Part shown: piece after piece, positions 50,059 through 58,762 of the stretch
Position numbering within the stretch: position 1 is the stretch's first letter
Layout: each line of letters opens with the position of its first letter
Source of the DNA: Saprospira grandis
GTDB taxonomy: Bacteria; Bacteroidota; Bacteroidia; Chitinophagales; Saprospiraceae
DNA: 64,000 bases
Direction of reading: 5' to 3'
Assembly: GCF_027594745.1 (NCBI RefSeq)
Contig: NZ_CP110854.1
Coordinates: 1,054,001-1,118,000 of the forward strand
Notes under the pieces: generated by a model
The model's database searches: none
Seen by the model: the letters and a program-made list of their open reading frames with translations, nothing else
What the model was told of the DNA's origin: nothing
Made by a program: the position numbers and the translations under genes

Positions 50059-50814
50059 TTAATGTCCCCTTTTTTCCATAAGGATCACATAGCGCATAAA
50101 TACGCCCCAGGCCAGTAATTTGCAGACGATAAAGCCCACTTTGCCGTCGCGGAAACCCTGTTGAATGATGTAGTGCTTGAAGAAGCGGAAAGCGGGTTTG
50201 AGGTAGAGGTGGAAAAAGCCCACTTTGGGGGTTTTGCTAGCATAATCGCCGGCGGACCAATGGGCGTAGCGCTCCATTTTGGCCATAAAATGGCGCATAC
50301 TTTTGAAGGTATAGTGCAAAAGGCGGCCCTTTAGCCAAGCGACTTTTCCCTTAGTGATAATTTCGGCATGCACCTCTTTTTCTTCATAGCGGCAAAGGTC
50401 GCGTTTAAAAAAGCGGATGACGGCATCATTTTGCCAGCCTGAAAAGCGGACCGCCTGTCCCATAAAATGGTTATCGCGGCCCATCCAGTAGGCAATAGGT
50501 CCTTGGGGGTCTTCGGCTTGGCTCATAATGGCCTTAATTTCGGCGACTAGATTTTCGCTAGGGCGTTCATCGGCATCTAGCAGCAGGATCCATTCATTTT
50601 TGGCTTGGGGAATCGCCCAATTTTTCTGGCTAGCCGAATTGCCATATTCTCTTTGAATAATTCGGGCGCCGGCTTTTTGGGCCAGGGCCAGGGTATCGTC
50701 CGTACTAAAAGAATCGACGACCAGCAGCTCATCGGCCCAGCTGACCAAAGGCAATAACTCTCGGAGATTATCGGCTTCGTTGAAAGTGGGAATCAGTACA
50801 GTAAGCGGGCGCAT
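50059..50814 (-). CDS. Family 2 glycosyltransferase, WaaE/KdtX-like
   Basis: 251 residues. The GT-A fold begins LTVLIPTFNEADNLRELLPL. It has the D-S-F-S-T-D-D-T-L nucleotide segment, ILLLDADERPSENL (DxD-like motif), and the C-terminal region with EEKEVHAEIITKGKVAWLKGRLLHYTFKSMRHFM typical of lipopolysaccharide core glucosyltransferases such as WaaE. It probably adds a sugar to a surface glycan. The start lies 2 bp after the stop of a second glycosyltransferase, so the two are co-transcribed. Confidence 0.88.
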   Translation of the reverse strand: MRPLTVLIPTFNEADNLRELLPLVSWADELLVVDSFSTDDTLALAQKAGARIIQREYGNSASQKNWAIPQAKNEWILLLDADERPSENLVAEIKAIMSQAEDPQGPIAYWMGRDNHFMGQAVRFSGWQNDAVIRFFKRDLCRYEEKEVHAEIITKGKVAWLKGRLLHYTFKSMRHFMAKMERYAHWSAGDYASKTPKVGFFHLYLKPAFRFFKHYIIQQGFRDGKVGFIVCKLLAWGVFMRYVILMEKRGH

Positions 50815-50816
50815 AA

Positions 50817-51683
50817 TTAGATGATTTTATAATTTTGGTACTCGCCTACTCTTTTTCCCGTCATATTTTCGATTGTTCTAGAGAGGCGTTCTTTGAGAGA
50901 GAGTTTTGGGGGATTGGGCGAGAACTCCCAATTTAGGCGTTTGAGGCGTTGCTCCATCACTTTGGGGGCGGTCCCTTCAAAGCGTTTTACCGAATCAATT
51001 TCGGAATAATCGTATTCTCCTTCCTTTTGCATATTCTTCTCGATCCATTCATCGGAATGCCAGAATCGGTTAGAAGAAAGGCGTTTTTGGACCTGTTTTT
51101 CGGGGGGGCGCACCCAGCCGTAGTGATAAATATCGGCGGGGATGAGTTTGACCTTTAGCTTTTCGTCCTCTTTGGTTCTGAAGCCTTGAGCATCTTTATA
51201 GGAGCGAATATTTTTATCATTTCGGACCACTCGGATTTCTCGGCGGTACCATTTTCGGGAGTCGGCCACATAATCGTAGGAGCCCCAAAAATGTTGATAA
51301 TTGAAGAGTAGGCCTTGCACCTCTTTATCGTTTAGGTATTGTTCCATGGCTTGGCGGACCGTAGGGATAAACTTTTCGTGAAGCACCTCATCGCCTTGGA
51401 GGTAGAACACCCAATCGCTATCGGGGCTAACGGCATCTAGGGCTTTATTGGTTTCTACGGCTAGGACCTTCCCGCCTTCGCGCAGGCTATCATCCCAGAC
51501 CGAGGGAATAATTTTGAGTTTGGGGTCCTTAATTTGGGCCAAGAGCTCCTCGGTCCCATCTTCTGAGTTGCCAAAGAGAAGGATAAACTCATCGCAGAGC
51601 GGGAGGATGGATTGGATAGCTTCGAGGATGGGGTAATCAAATTTAACCGCATTTCTGACGAAGCTGATGCCAGTAACTTTCAT
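50817..51683 (-). CDS. Family 2 glycosyltransferase
   Basis: 288 residues from ATG 51683 (ATG 51689 adds two residues). The N-terminus is KVTGISFVRNAVKFDYPILEAIQSILPLCDEFILLFG, followed by N-S-E-D-G-T, a short metal-binding segment FYLQGDEVLHE (in place of a DxD) and a basic C-terminal region. This layout fits the GT2 group annotated as TPR- or HPr-less glycosyltransferases of Bacteroidota. The acceptor is unknown. It is immediately upstream of the WaaE-like gene, and the pair may build an LPS or capsule structure. Confidence 0.82.
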   Translation of the reverse strand: MKVTGISFVRNAVKFDYPILEAIQSILPLCDEFILLFGNSEDGTEELLAQIKDPKLKIIPSVWDDSLREGGKVLAVETNKALDAVSPDSDWVFYLQGDEVLHEKFIPTVRQAMEQYLNDKEVQGLLFNYQHFWGSYDYVADSRKWYRREIRVVRNDKNIRSYKDAQGFRTKEDEKLKVKLIPADIYHYGWVRPPEKQVQKRLSSNRFWHSDEWIEKNMQKEGEYDYSEIDSVKRFEGTAPKVMEQRLKRLNWEFSPNPPKLSLKERLSRTIENMTGKRVGEYQNYKII

Positions 51684-51723
51684 AAACATTAGGATTAGAT
51701 GGGTCCTTTAATGGGGCAAAGGT

Positions 51724-51767
51724 ACAAAAAAAAGACCTCTAATAGCAGTTGCTAGAAGAGGTCTTTT
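51724..51767 (-). terminator. Terminator of infB
   Basis: A perfect 11-bp stem AAAAGACCTCT (51730-51740) with its complement (51757-51767) and a U-rich run on the minus strand, 20 bp past the infB stop. Confidence 0.8.
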
Positions 51768-51787
51768 GTATTATTGAGTCAAGCGGC

Positions 51788-54700
51788 TTAGAGCGTTTGC
51801 TTCACTTCTTTGATTTCGTAAACTTCGATTTCGTCGCCTTCACGGATACCGTCGAAATTGCGGATGGTTAGACCACATTCGAAGCCATTTTTAACTTCGG
51901 GGACACTATCCTTAAAGCGTTTGAGTGAGCTGAGTTCGCCATGTTGTCCTTCCTTTTTGGGGAAGATCACGATACCGTCGCGGATCACTCGGATATAGCT
52001 ATTGCGGGTTACTTTACCAGATTGCACCATACAACCGGCAACTTTACCCACCTTAGAAATGCTAAATACGGTTTGGATAGCTACAGAACCAATAGTTTCT
52101 TCTACTTGCTTGGGTTCTAGCATACCTTCTAGGGCAGACTTTACTTCCTCGATAGCATCGTAGATAATAGAATAGGTCTTAATTTCCACTCCTTCTTGTT
52201 CAGATAGGCGGCGAGCAGATGGGTTGGGGCGCACTTGGAAGCCGATAATAATGGCATCTGAAGCGGCGGCAAGGTTTACATCAGACTCTGTAATTTGACC
52301 TACAGCTTTATAGATAATATTGGTTTGAATTTGCTCGGTAGAAAGTTTGAGCAAAGAATCAGAAAGTGCTTCTACAGAACCGTCCATATCTCCTTTCACG
52401 ATCAAGTTCAACTCTTGGAAGTTACCCACTTTGAGTCGGCGCGTAATATCGTCTAGAGTAATACGGCGGGTAGCACGAATCTGTTGCTGGCGGATAATTT
52501 GGCCGCGTTTGTTGGCCAATTCTTTCACCTTACGTTCAGACTCTAGTACCTGAAGCTTCTCCCCTGCTTGAGGGGCGCCATCGAGGCCAAGAACGAGAAC
52601 GGGAGTAGAAGGTCCGGCCTTTTTCACTCGTTTACCTCTTTCGTCGAACATGGCTTTCACACGGCCATGATATTGGCCCGCGATAATAGGATCTCCGATA
52701 GCGAGTGTACCAGTTTGCACCAATACTTTGGCTACATATCCGCGGCCTTTTTCTAGAGAGGCTTCGAGGATAGCACCAATAGCTCGGCGGCTAGGATTAG
52801 CTTTAAGTTCTAGCATTTCAGACTCCAACAAGATTTTCTCTAGGAGTAAATCTACATTGAGGCCTTTTTTGGCTGAGATATCTTGACTTTGGTAAGTACC
52901 GCCCCATTCTTCAACGAGGAGGTTCATAGAGGCCAATTCTTGTTTAATTTTCTCGGGTTGTGCGCCTTCCTTATCAATCTTGTTAATAGCGAAGATGATA
53001 GGTACTTCGGCAGCTTGGGCGTGACTAATCGCCTCTTTAGTTTGAGGCATGATGTTATCATCTGCGGCGATGATAATTACAGCCACATCGGTTACTTTTG
53101 CACCACGGGCACGCATAGCGGTAAAGGCTTCGTGACCAGGAGTATCAAGGAAAGTAATGCTTCCCATATCCTTCACCTTCACTTCATAGGCACCAATATG
53201 CTGAGTAATACCTCCGGCCTCACCTTCGGCAACATTAGCCTTACGGATGCGGTCCAAGAGTGATGTTTTACCGTGGTCTACGTGACCCATTACGGTAACG
53301 ATTGGAGAGCGGGGTTTGAGATCTGCGGGATCGTCTTCTTCCTCCTCCTCTTCGATATCGACTTGATCTTCGGCAGAGATAAACTCTACTTCATAGTCAT
53401 ATTCTGTAGCGATCAGTTCGATAATTTCTGCATCTAGACGTTGGTTAATCGAAACGAACTGTCCAATTTGCATACACATCATGATGATATCGGCGGGAGT
53501 GACATTGAGCAGGCCGGCCAATTCAGATACAGAGATAAACTCTGTCACCTGTAGTACCTGGGGCTCTTCCATCTCTTCTTCCATACGTTGACGCATGGCT
53601 TCCTTCTTCTCATCACGAGAGGCACGAGTAGAACGGCGTCCTCCTTTTTTGCCTCCACCATGCAGGCGTTGCATGGTTTGTTTTAGTTTATCGTCTACCT
53701 CCTTATCAGAGATTTCGCGGCGTTTACCTTTCTTCTTCCGCTTCTTATTGCTATTAGACGATTGGCGATCATTAGATCCTCCACGATTGTCGTTAGATTT
53801 ACCACGATTATCGTTTTGGGCTTGATTGGTTGAGATCTTGGTGCGCTTACGTTTTGTTCTATCGTTATTGGCATCCTTTTTCTCCTCCTTCTTCTCTCCG
53901 CCTTTTTTGGCCTCTTGTTTTTCCTGAGGCTTTTTATCGTCGGTACCGCCAATTTTCTTGCGGTTACGTTTCTTTTTGCGTTTGCGGCGTGGGTCTTCAA
54001 TATTGATCTTACCTAAGATCTTGAGCCCTTTAAGTTGGGGAGCCTCCATTTTGATATCGACTCCTTCCTTTTTCTTTTCAGTAGTTGCTTCTGGCTGTTC
54101 TTTGGTTTTCTGTTCCGTTTTCTCAGCCACAACTTGTTTTTCTTCTACCACTTTTGGTGATTTGGTTTCTTCCTTTTTAGGCGTCTCCTGCTTAGGCTCT
54201 TCCTTAGCTTTGGGGGCTTCTTCCTTTTTGGGAGTTTCTTTCACCTCCTGTTTGGTTTGTTCCTCCTGCTTAGGTTTAGGCTCTTCTTTTTTGGGCGCCT
54301 CTTCTTTCTTGGCAGTAGTTTTCTTGCCTCCTTTACGGCGGCCAGAGCGAGACTGCTCATCTAAGTTGATTTTGCCCAAAATTTTCGGCCCTTTAGGCAT
54401 ATTAGAAACCACTTCATCATCTTTGGTTTCCTCCTTTTTCTCAGAAAGCTCGCTTTGCTTTACAACGGGAGTCTCTTCTTTGGGTGTAGTAATTTCAACT
54501 TTCTTAACCGGCTTTGCTTCTTGCTTAGCCTTGGCCAATTGGCGCTCTTTTTCCTTCTTTCTTTTCTCCTCCTCCTTCTTTTCCTTCTCTAAGCGGCTGC
54601 CAATAGTAATCTTGTCCGCCTCTTCCTTAATGGCGGCAGATTTGTTGAAACGGGCCAACAACTTATCGTACATTTCGTCTGAAACCTTGGCTGTGGGGCG

Positions 54701-54796
54701 GTTGACCACCTCATATCCATTATCGTTCAGATACTCAACGATAGTGTTTGTTCCAATATTTAGCTCGGCAGCTACTTTTACTAACCTTTTTGACAT
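51788..54796 (-). CDS. infB: Translation initiation factor IF-2
   Basis: 1002 residues, a long form. IF-2 is the GTPase that places initiator tRNA on the ribosome. The N-terminus KRLVKVAAELNIGTNTIVEYL is the IF2_N domain. About 380 residues of low-complexity K/E/P-rich linker follow. The G domain has GHVDHGKTSLLD (G1), DTPGHEAF (G3), NKIDKEGAQP (G4) and S-A-K (G5). The C-terminal part holds domains II to IV with EVKSALEGMLEPKQVEETIG. The opposite-strand Ser/Phe-rich ORF is a shadow of the linker. In many bacteria infB is co-transcribed with nusA. Here a 290-bp gap with a terminator separates them. Confidence 0.96.
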   Translation of the reverse strand: MSKRLVKVAAELNIGTNTIVEYLNDNGYEVVNRPTAKVSDEMYDKLLARFNKSAAIKEEADKITIGSRLEKEKKEEEKRKKEKERQLAKAKQEAKPVKKVEITTPKEETPVVKQSELSEKKEETKDDEVVSNMPKGPKILGKINLDEQSRSGRRKGGKKTTAKKEEAPKKEEPKPKQEEQTKQEVKETPKKEEAPKAKEEPKQETPKKEETKSPKVVEEKQVVAEKTEQKTKEQPEATTEKKKEGVDIKMEAPQLKGLKILGKINIEDPRRKRKKKRNRKKIGGTDDKKPQEKQEAKKGGEKKEEKKDANNDRTKRKRTKISTNQAQNDNRGKSNDNRGGSNDRQSSNSNKKRKKKGKRREISDKEVDDKLKQTMQRLHGGGKKGGRRSTRASRDEKKEAMRQRMEEEMEEPQVLQVTEFISVSELAGLLNVTPADIIMMCMQIGQFVSINQRLDAEIIELIATEYDYEVEFISAEDQVDIEEEEEEDDPADLKPRSPIVTVMGHVDHGKTSLLDRIRKANVAEGEAGGITQHIGAYEVKVKDMGSITFLDTPGHEAFTAMRARGAKVTDVAVIIIAADDNIMPQTKEAISHAQAAEVPIIFAINKIDKEGAQPEKIKQELASMNLLVEEWGGTYQSQDISAKKGLNVDLLLEKILLESEMLELKANPSRRAIGAILEASLEKGRGYVAKVLVQTGTLAIGDPIIAGQYHGRVKAMFDERGKRVKKAGPSTPVLVLGLDGAPQAGEKLQVLESERKVKELANKRGQIIRQQQIRATRRITLDDITRRLKVGNFQELNLIVKGDMDGSVEALSDSLLKLSTEQIQTNIIYKAVGQITESDVNLAAASDAIIIGFQVRPNPSARRLSEQEGVEIKTYSIIYDAIEEVKSALEGMLEPKQVEETIGSVAIQTVFSISKVGKVAGCMVQSGKVTRNSYIRVIRDGIVIFPKKEGQHGELSSLKRFKDSVPEVKNGFECGLTIRNFDGIREGDEIEVYEIKEVKQTL

Positions 54797-54846
54797 TCCG
54801 TGTATTTAGCTAATTGCGTAAAAATCGTGATTTTAAAAAATCGGTA

Positions 54847-54854
54847 CAAATATA
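54847..54854 (-). promoter_or_regulatory. -7 promoter box before infB
   Basis: TATATTTG on the minus strand matches TAnnTTTG and lies about 50 bp before the infB ATG. No clear TTTG box is seen 20 bp upstream, so support is partial. Confidence 0.4.
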
Positions 54855-55019
54855 GTCAATATATTTGAGAGCATTCCCATAACATTAGGAAAAATGCCTT
54901 TTGGCCCCTTCTTTATTCATAGAAAAGCCTAGGGCCCTTGCTTTTCTTATCTTGAATTTCGTCTTCTGATACCTGCTTTTTCTCTAGCGAGAAGGGGCGA
55001 TATGGGCTAGCTTTCAGCT

Positions 55020-55068
55020 AAAAAAGGCCTAAGTACAAGATGTTTTTTATTACGCCCCTACTTAGGCC
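55020..55068 (-). terminator. Terminator between nusA and infB
   Basis: GGCCTAAGTA (55026-55035) and its complement (55059-55068) form a 10-bp stem with a 23-base loop. On the minus strand it is followed by six U at 55025-55020. It lies 19 bp past the nusA stop. The long loop makes it weaker than the other terminators. Confidence 0.55.
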
Positions 55069-55086
55069 CCTAAACGTTAGCAGTAA

Positions 55087-56403
55087 TTATTCTGCGCTAT
55101 CTTCCTCACTACTCTCCTCTTCGGCTTCTTCTTCAACAGGATCGGGCAAATCTTTGCCTCCATCGTCAAATTCTGCTTTGAGGACCACAATGATTTCCTT
55201 AATGGTCTCCTCTTCCAAGTCTGTCCGACGCAAGAGCTCATCCAAACTTAGATTGAGTACATTTCTGGCGGTATCACAACCAATATTCTTCAGTTCATCA
55301 ATGACCCAATCTTCAATCTCATCTCTAAACTCGTCGAGCTCTACATCAAAGTCGGCATCTGTATCAAAGGCGCCTTCTCTAAAGACGTCAATGTTGTAAT
55401 CTACTAAACGGCTAGCCAATTTGATATTGACGCCCTTCTTACCAATCGCCTTAGAAATTTCAGCCGCTTCCAAAAAGACAGAAGCTTTGCGATTATCCAA
55501 GTCCAATTCTACCGAACTGATCCGCGCTGGCGTCAATGCCCGCTGAATCAATAAGGCTTCATTGCTAGTATAATTGATAATGTCTATGTTTTCGTTCCGC
55601 AATTCCCGAACAATTCCGTGAATTCTAGAACCTTTCATCCCTACACAGGCCCCAACAGGGTCAATTCGCTCGTCATAAGACTCTACCGCTACCTTGGCTC
55701 TATCGCCAGGCGCACGAACAATCTTACGCACTGTAATCAATCCATCCTCAATCTCAGGTACCTCCTGCTCGAGCAAACGCTCCAAAAAGCTGCTGGCCGT
55801 ACGAGAAAGAATGACCATGGGGTTGTTGTTTTTGTTCTCTACTCGGTCCACTACAGCCCGAACCATATCTCCCTTACGGAAATAATCGCCGCGAATAGTT
55901 TCCGATTTAGGCAACATCAACTCCGCTCCAGTAGCCTCATCCACAATCACAAATTCCCGCTTCAAGGTCTGTGCTACTTCTCCAAAAATAAGGTCCCCAA
56001 TCCGGTCGGCATACATCTGATATACCTTGTCCTTCTCTAGTTCCAAAATTCTTGAAATTAAGGTCTGACGAGCCGCCATGATCGCACGACGACCAAAATC
56101 AGCTACGCCCACTTTTTCATAACACTCTTCGCCTACCTCATAGTCCTCCTCAATCTTTACCGCATCGCTAATCGCAATATGATAACGATCATCCTCTACC
56201 TCGCCATCGGGAACGATCTCGCGCTTGCGCCAAATCTCTAAATCCCCCTCAATGGTGCTCACAATGATGTCAAAGTTATCATCGGCCCCATACTTTTTGC
56301 GAATAAGGGTTCTGAATACATCCTCGAGCACCCGCACCATAGTTGGGCGATCAATGCTCTTCATATTTTTAAACTCCGAAAAGGAATCAATCAAATTGAT
56401 CAT
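55087..56403 (-). CDS. nusA: Transcription termination/antitermination factor NusA
   Basis: 438 residues. NusA binds RNA polymerase and nascent RNA and modulates pausing and termination. The N-terminal domain reads LIDSFSEFKNMKSIDRPTMVRVLEDVFRTLIRKKYG. An S1 domain follows with GDMVRAVVDRVE, then KH1 with DPVGACVGMKGSRIHGIVREL and KH2 with AIGKKGVNIKLASRLVDYNIDV. A C-terminal helix-hairpin segment and a short acidic tail (EEEAEEESSEEDSAE) end the protein. It lies 16 bp downstream of rimP. Confidence 0.97.
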   Translation of the reverse strand: MINLIDSFSEFKNMKSIDRPTMVRVLEDVFRTLIRKKYGADDNFDIIVSTIEGDLEIWRKREIVPDGEVEDDRYHIAISDAVKIEEDYEVGEECYEKVGVADFGRRAIMAARQTLISRILELEKDKVYQMYADRIGDLIFGEVAQTLKREFVIVDEATGAELMLPKSETIRGDYFRKGDMVRAVVDRVENKNNNPMVILSRTASSFLERLLEQEVPEIEDGLITVRKIVRAPGDRAKVAVESYDERIDPVGACVGMKGSRIHGIVRELRNENIDIINYTSNEALLIQRALTPARISSVELDLDNRKASVFLEAAEISKAIGKKGVNIKLASRLVDYNIDVFREGAFDTDADFDVELDEFRDEIEDWVIDELKNIGCDTARNVLNLSLDELLRRTDLEEETIKEIIVVLKAEFDDGGKDLPDPVEEEAEEESSEEDSAE

Positions 56404-56419
56404 ACCTTGTGTATAATTT

Positions 56420-56908
56420 TTAAAATGTAATCTTAACTAGCGCTTTCTTAATACACTCAAAGGGAATCTCCTGACGCATCTCGACCAACTCTTTCTTTTT
56501 CCGCCCCTCCAATTTCACTTTCTCACTATAAGTCAATACAATATGCTCCTCCGTCACTTCTTCTAACTTCCCCTTCGCATGCTTGTGCTCTCCCTCAATC
56601 TCTACCGATAACTCCCGCCCTATGTTCTTCACATACTGACGATGTAGCTTCAACGGACGATCTAGGCCCGGAGAGGACACATCCAAGGTGTATTTCTCTC
56701 CCAACCAACCATTCTCCTCTATCTGAGCTTCCAAATGACGACTCAATCGCGCACAATCTCCAAAATTGACCCCATTGTCGCTGTCAATAAAAACCTGCAC
56801 TTTGTTCTCGCCCTTATACTCAATCTCTACCAGAAATAAAGCCTCTCGACCCTCTTCTGCAAAATAAGCCGTTATCAAATCGGCTAGCTTTTCCGTAATT
56901 GTTGGCAT
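56420..56908 (-). CDS. rimP: Ribosome maturation factor RimP
   Basis: 162 residues. RimP is needed for 30S subunit maturation. Marks are LVEIEYKGENKVQVFIDSDNGVNFGDCARLSRHLEAQIEENG in the N-terminal domain, LDVSSPGLDRPLKLHRQYVKNIGRELSVEI in the middle, and a C-terminal SH3-like domain. It is first gene of the rimP-nusA unit. Its leader contains a terminator-like hairpin followed by five U (56925-56954), which may be a NusA-responsive attenuator. Confidence 0.94.
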   Translation of the reverse strand: MPTITEKLADLITAYFAEEGREALFLVEIEYKGENKVQVFIDSDNGVNFGDCARLSRHLEAQIEENGWLGEKYTLDVSSPGLDRPLKLHRQYVKNIGRELSVEIEGEHKHAKGKLEEVTEEHIVLTYSEKVKLEGRKKKELVEMRQEIPFECIKKALVKITF

Positions 56909-56924
56909 CTGACTTCTTTATAAT

Positions 56925-56954
56925 AAAAAGAGGGAACGTTTTCACGGTTCCCTC
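56925..56954 (-). terminator. Terminator-like hairpin in the rimP-nusA leader
   Basis: On the minus strand, GAGGGAACCGT pairs with ACGTTCCCTC (one bulge) around a GAAA-type loop and is followed by TTTTTATTA, 17 bp before the rimP ATG. A TATATTTG promoter box lies just upstream, so the hairpin falls inside the transcript rather than at the end of another gene. Confidence 0.65.
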
Positions 56955-56975
56955 GCTCAATGCGTTTTGCTGCCA

Positions 56976-56983
56976 CAAATATA
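56976..56983 (-). promoter_or_regulatory. -7 promoter box of rimP-nusA
   Basis: TATATTTG on the minus strand matches TAnnTTTG. The expected start, near 56969, gives a leader of about 60 nt that contains the hairpin at 56925-56954. No good TTTG box is seen upstream. Confidence 0.45.
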
Positions 56984-57151
56984 AGCATTTATCTTTAGCT
57001 TTTTGGACTTTCTCCAGATTTGTTAGCCCAGCCCCCATTTTTTCCAGCTCCTCTCCCCTCTTTTCTGCTGCCTCAATTTCTACTGTTTTGGGGCCGAGCA
57101 GCAAAGATGATCTAAAGGTTTTCTTCTCTTTATATTGCTTACTGTTTTTTT

Positions 57152-57244
57152 GGGGCCTCCCGCCTGCGGCGGGCGGTTACTCCCTTCGGTCGTCGAACTG
57201 CGAACTAAAGTTCTTGTTGTCGTTCCGCAGCTCGCTGCTATTTT
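57152..57244 (-). repeat. Truncated element fused to copy 18
   Basis: It starts like a normal reverse copy (GGGGCCTCCCGCC-TGC-GGCGGGCGG) but breaks off in the core region (GTTCCGCAGCTCGCTGCT). The next copy begins immediately after. A CTTCGGTCGTCG segment is shared with copy 18, suggesting that this part is a partial duplication. Confidence 0.7.
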
Positions 57245-57364
57245 GGGGCCTCCGCCTCCCTTCGGTCGTCGGCGCTACGTTCCGCAGCTCGCTATTCGCT
57301 CGGCCCTTCGCCAGCTTCGCTGGCTCGGTCTGGCCTGACGGCCACTGCTGCACATCGCTAGGCC
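57245..57364 (-). repeat. Cloverleaf-like interspersed element, copy 18
   Basis: Reverse orientation. The outer stem is GGCCT (57247) with AGGCC (57360). It has the alternative core CAGCTCGCTATTCGCTCGG, the variable hairpin GCCAGC-TTC-GCTGGC and the hairpin TGGCC-TGAC-GGCCA. It lies between rimP and the GNAT gene. Confidence 0.83.
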
Positions 57365-57406
57365 TGCGGCCCTTCGGGCCTGTAGGACGAAAAAGTTCTA
57401 TTGTCT

Positions 57407-57994
57407 TCAAAAGAAAGAAGGACTTTCACCTTTTGTTTCTTTCCTTTTTAGGCCATTATCTCCCCCACTCCCCCCATAACAGAGGCAATTTTCATGCTCT
57501 GGATAGTCTTTTAGCTTAGGGTGCTTAAACTCCCCCAACTTTTGTAGGCCAATTTTTTTCATGACTTGCTCGGACTTTTGGTTGTCTAGGGTGCAAACGG
57601 CAATGAGCTGCTCTATTTCTAGCTCCTCAAAGGCAAATTCCAGACATTTTTTGGCCCCTTCTGTCGCAAAGCCCTGCCCCCAGGCCGCTTTTTTCAAGCG
57701 CCAGCCAATATCTACCGCAGGCGTGTAGGCGCTCTCATAATCCTGATAGGCCAAGCCGATGAAGCCTATAAATTCTCCGCTCTCTAAAATGTCAGTGGCA
57801 AAATAGCAGTAGCCATATTTCTCCTGATGCGCCTGTAGCCGCCGCAGAAAGGCCGCCGTTTCTTCTTCTGTTAGTGGACTAGGAAAATGTTCCATGACCT
57901 CTATATCGGCATTCATTTTTGCAAATTCAGGCAGGTCGACGGCGGTCCAAGCACGAAAGCCCAAGCGGGCAGAGCGAAAAAGGTAGTTTTTCAT
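57407..57994 (-). CDS. GNAT family N-acetyltransferase (RimJ/RimL-like)
   Basis: 195 residues from ATG 57994; an upstream extension to 58060 was rejected. It begins with the strand LFRSARLGFRAWTAVDLPEF (R-L-x-x-R-x-W). The acetyl-CoA-binding segment is DIGWRLKKAAWGQGFATEGAKKCLEFAF (the R/Q-x-x-G-x-G/A motif appears as W-G-Q-G-F-A). QLIAVCTLDNQKSEQVMKKIGLQ is the usual C-terminal motif. A 25-residue charged tail follows. It probably acetylates a protein N-terminus or a small amine. The substrate is unknown. Confidence 0.88.
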   Translation of the reverse strand: MKNYLFRSARLGFRAWTAVDLPEFAKMNADIEVMEHFPSPLTEEETAAFLRRLQAHQEKYGYCYFATDILESGEFIGFIGLAYQDYESAYTPAVDIGWRLKKAAWGQGFATEGAKKCLEFAFEELEIEQLIAVCTLDNQKSEQVMKKIGLQKLGEFKHPKLKDYPEHENCLCYGGSGGDNGLKRKETKGESPSFF

Positions 57995-58119
57995 GTTGAC
58001 TGTTTTTGTTGGTCCAAGATAGGGTTTATAATTTTGTGTCGGCCCCCTTTTCTGCGCCATAGGGGCTTCTAAATTTTATGGTAAATATATAGTTATAGTC
58101 GGGAGAAAGCTGGTTATAG

Positions 58120-58290
58120 CCATGGGCTAAAGCCCATGGTTGCTGGGCTATGCAAAGAGCGGGCTAAAGCCCTTCTTTGCTGCTGGGGCTTGGGCTCATT
58201 TTATTGTTTAGTGAATAGCGTTAGGAGTAGAAAAGCGAACAAGGACTTTAGTCCGTCAGTTCGCTCAGTCAATAACCCTGGGCTTCAGCC
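58120..58290. repeat. Cluster of short GGGCT-type hairpins
   Basis: Short inverted repeats lie in a row: CCATGGGCT-AA-AGCCCATGG (58120-58139), GGGCTAAAGCCC (58160-58171), AGCGAAC...GGACTTTAGTCC...GTTCGCT (near 58233-58264) and CCCTGGGCTTCAGCCTAGGG (58277-58296). They resemble the second module seen inside long element copies. No gene is seen. Confidence 0.65.
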
Positions 58291-58374
58291 TAGGGCGCTA
58301 AGGAAGGGGGACTGTTTAAAATTTTGTGTATGCGCCTTTCTTGCGGCCTAGGGACAAGCCCTGAACAGTTTCGT

Positions 58375-58762
58375 GAACTGGTTCGGTGCGGAGGTGAACC
58401 AGTTCGGTCTGGAGGTGAACTAGTTCGGTCTGGAGGTGAACCAGTTCGGTCTGGAGGTGAACCAGTTCGGTCTGGAGGTGAACCAGTTCAGTCTGGAGGT
58501 GAACCAGTTCGGTCTGGAGGTGAACCAGTTCAGTCTGGAGGTGAACCAGTTCGGTCTGGAGGTGAACCAGTTCGGTCTGGAGGTGAACCAGTTCAGTCTG
58601 GAGGTGAACTGGTTCGGTGCGGAGGTGAACCAGTTCGGTCTGGAGGTGAATCAGTTCGGTCTGGAGGTGAACCAGTTCGGTCTGGAGGTGAACTAGTTCG
58701 GTCTGGAGGTGAACCAGTTCGGTCTGGAGGTGAACCAGTTCAGTCTGGAGGTGAACCAGTTC
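58375..58762. repeat. 21-bp tandem array with 19 GAAC-N2-GTTC palindromes
   Basis: Nineteen 10-bp sites GAACNNGTTC start at 58375 and recur every 21 bp without exception to 58753. The centre is mostly CC AG-type (GAACCAGTTC), with GAACTGGTTC at 58375 and 58606, the perfect palindrome GAACTAGTTC at 58417 and 58690, and one GAATCAGTTC. Sites are joined by spacers GGTCTGGAGGT, AGTCTGGAGGT or GGTGCGGAGGT. Two plus-strand frames stay open through the array only because 21 is a multiple of three. A non-coding array is more likely than a gene. Confidence 0.95.

Noticed and set aside
53958..54809. 283-residue Ser/Phe-rich ORF on the plus strand
   Set aside because: It is antisense to the Lys/Glu-rich linker of infB; codons such as TTC and TCC arise from complementing GAA and GGA/AAG repeats.
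58375..58762. CRISPR array
   Set aside because: The unit is 21 bp with almost no variable spacer (11 nearly identical bases between sites), and no cas genes are present.
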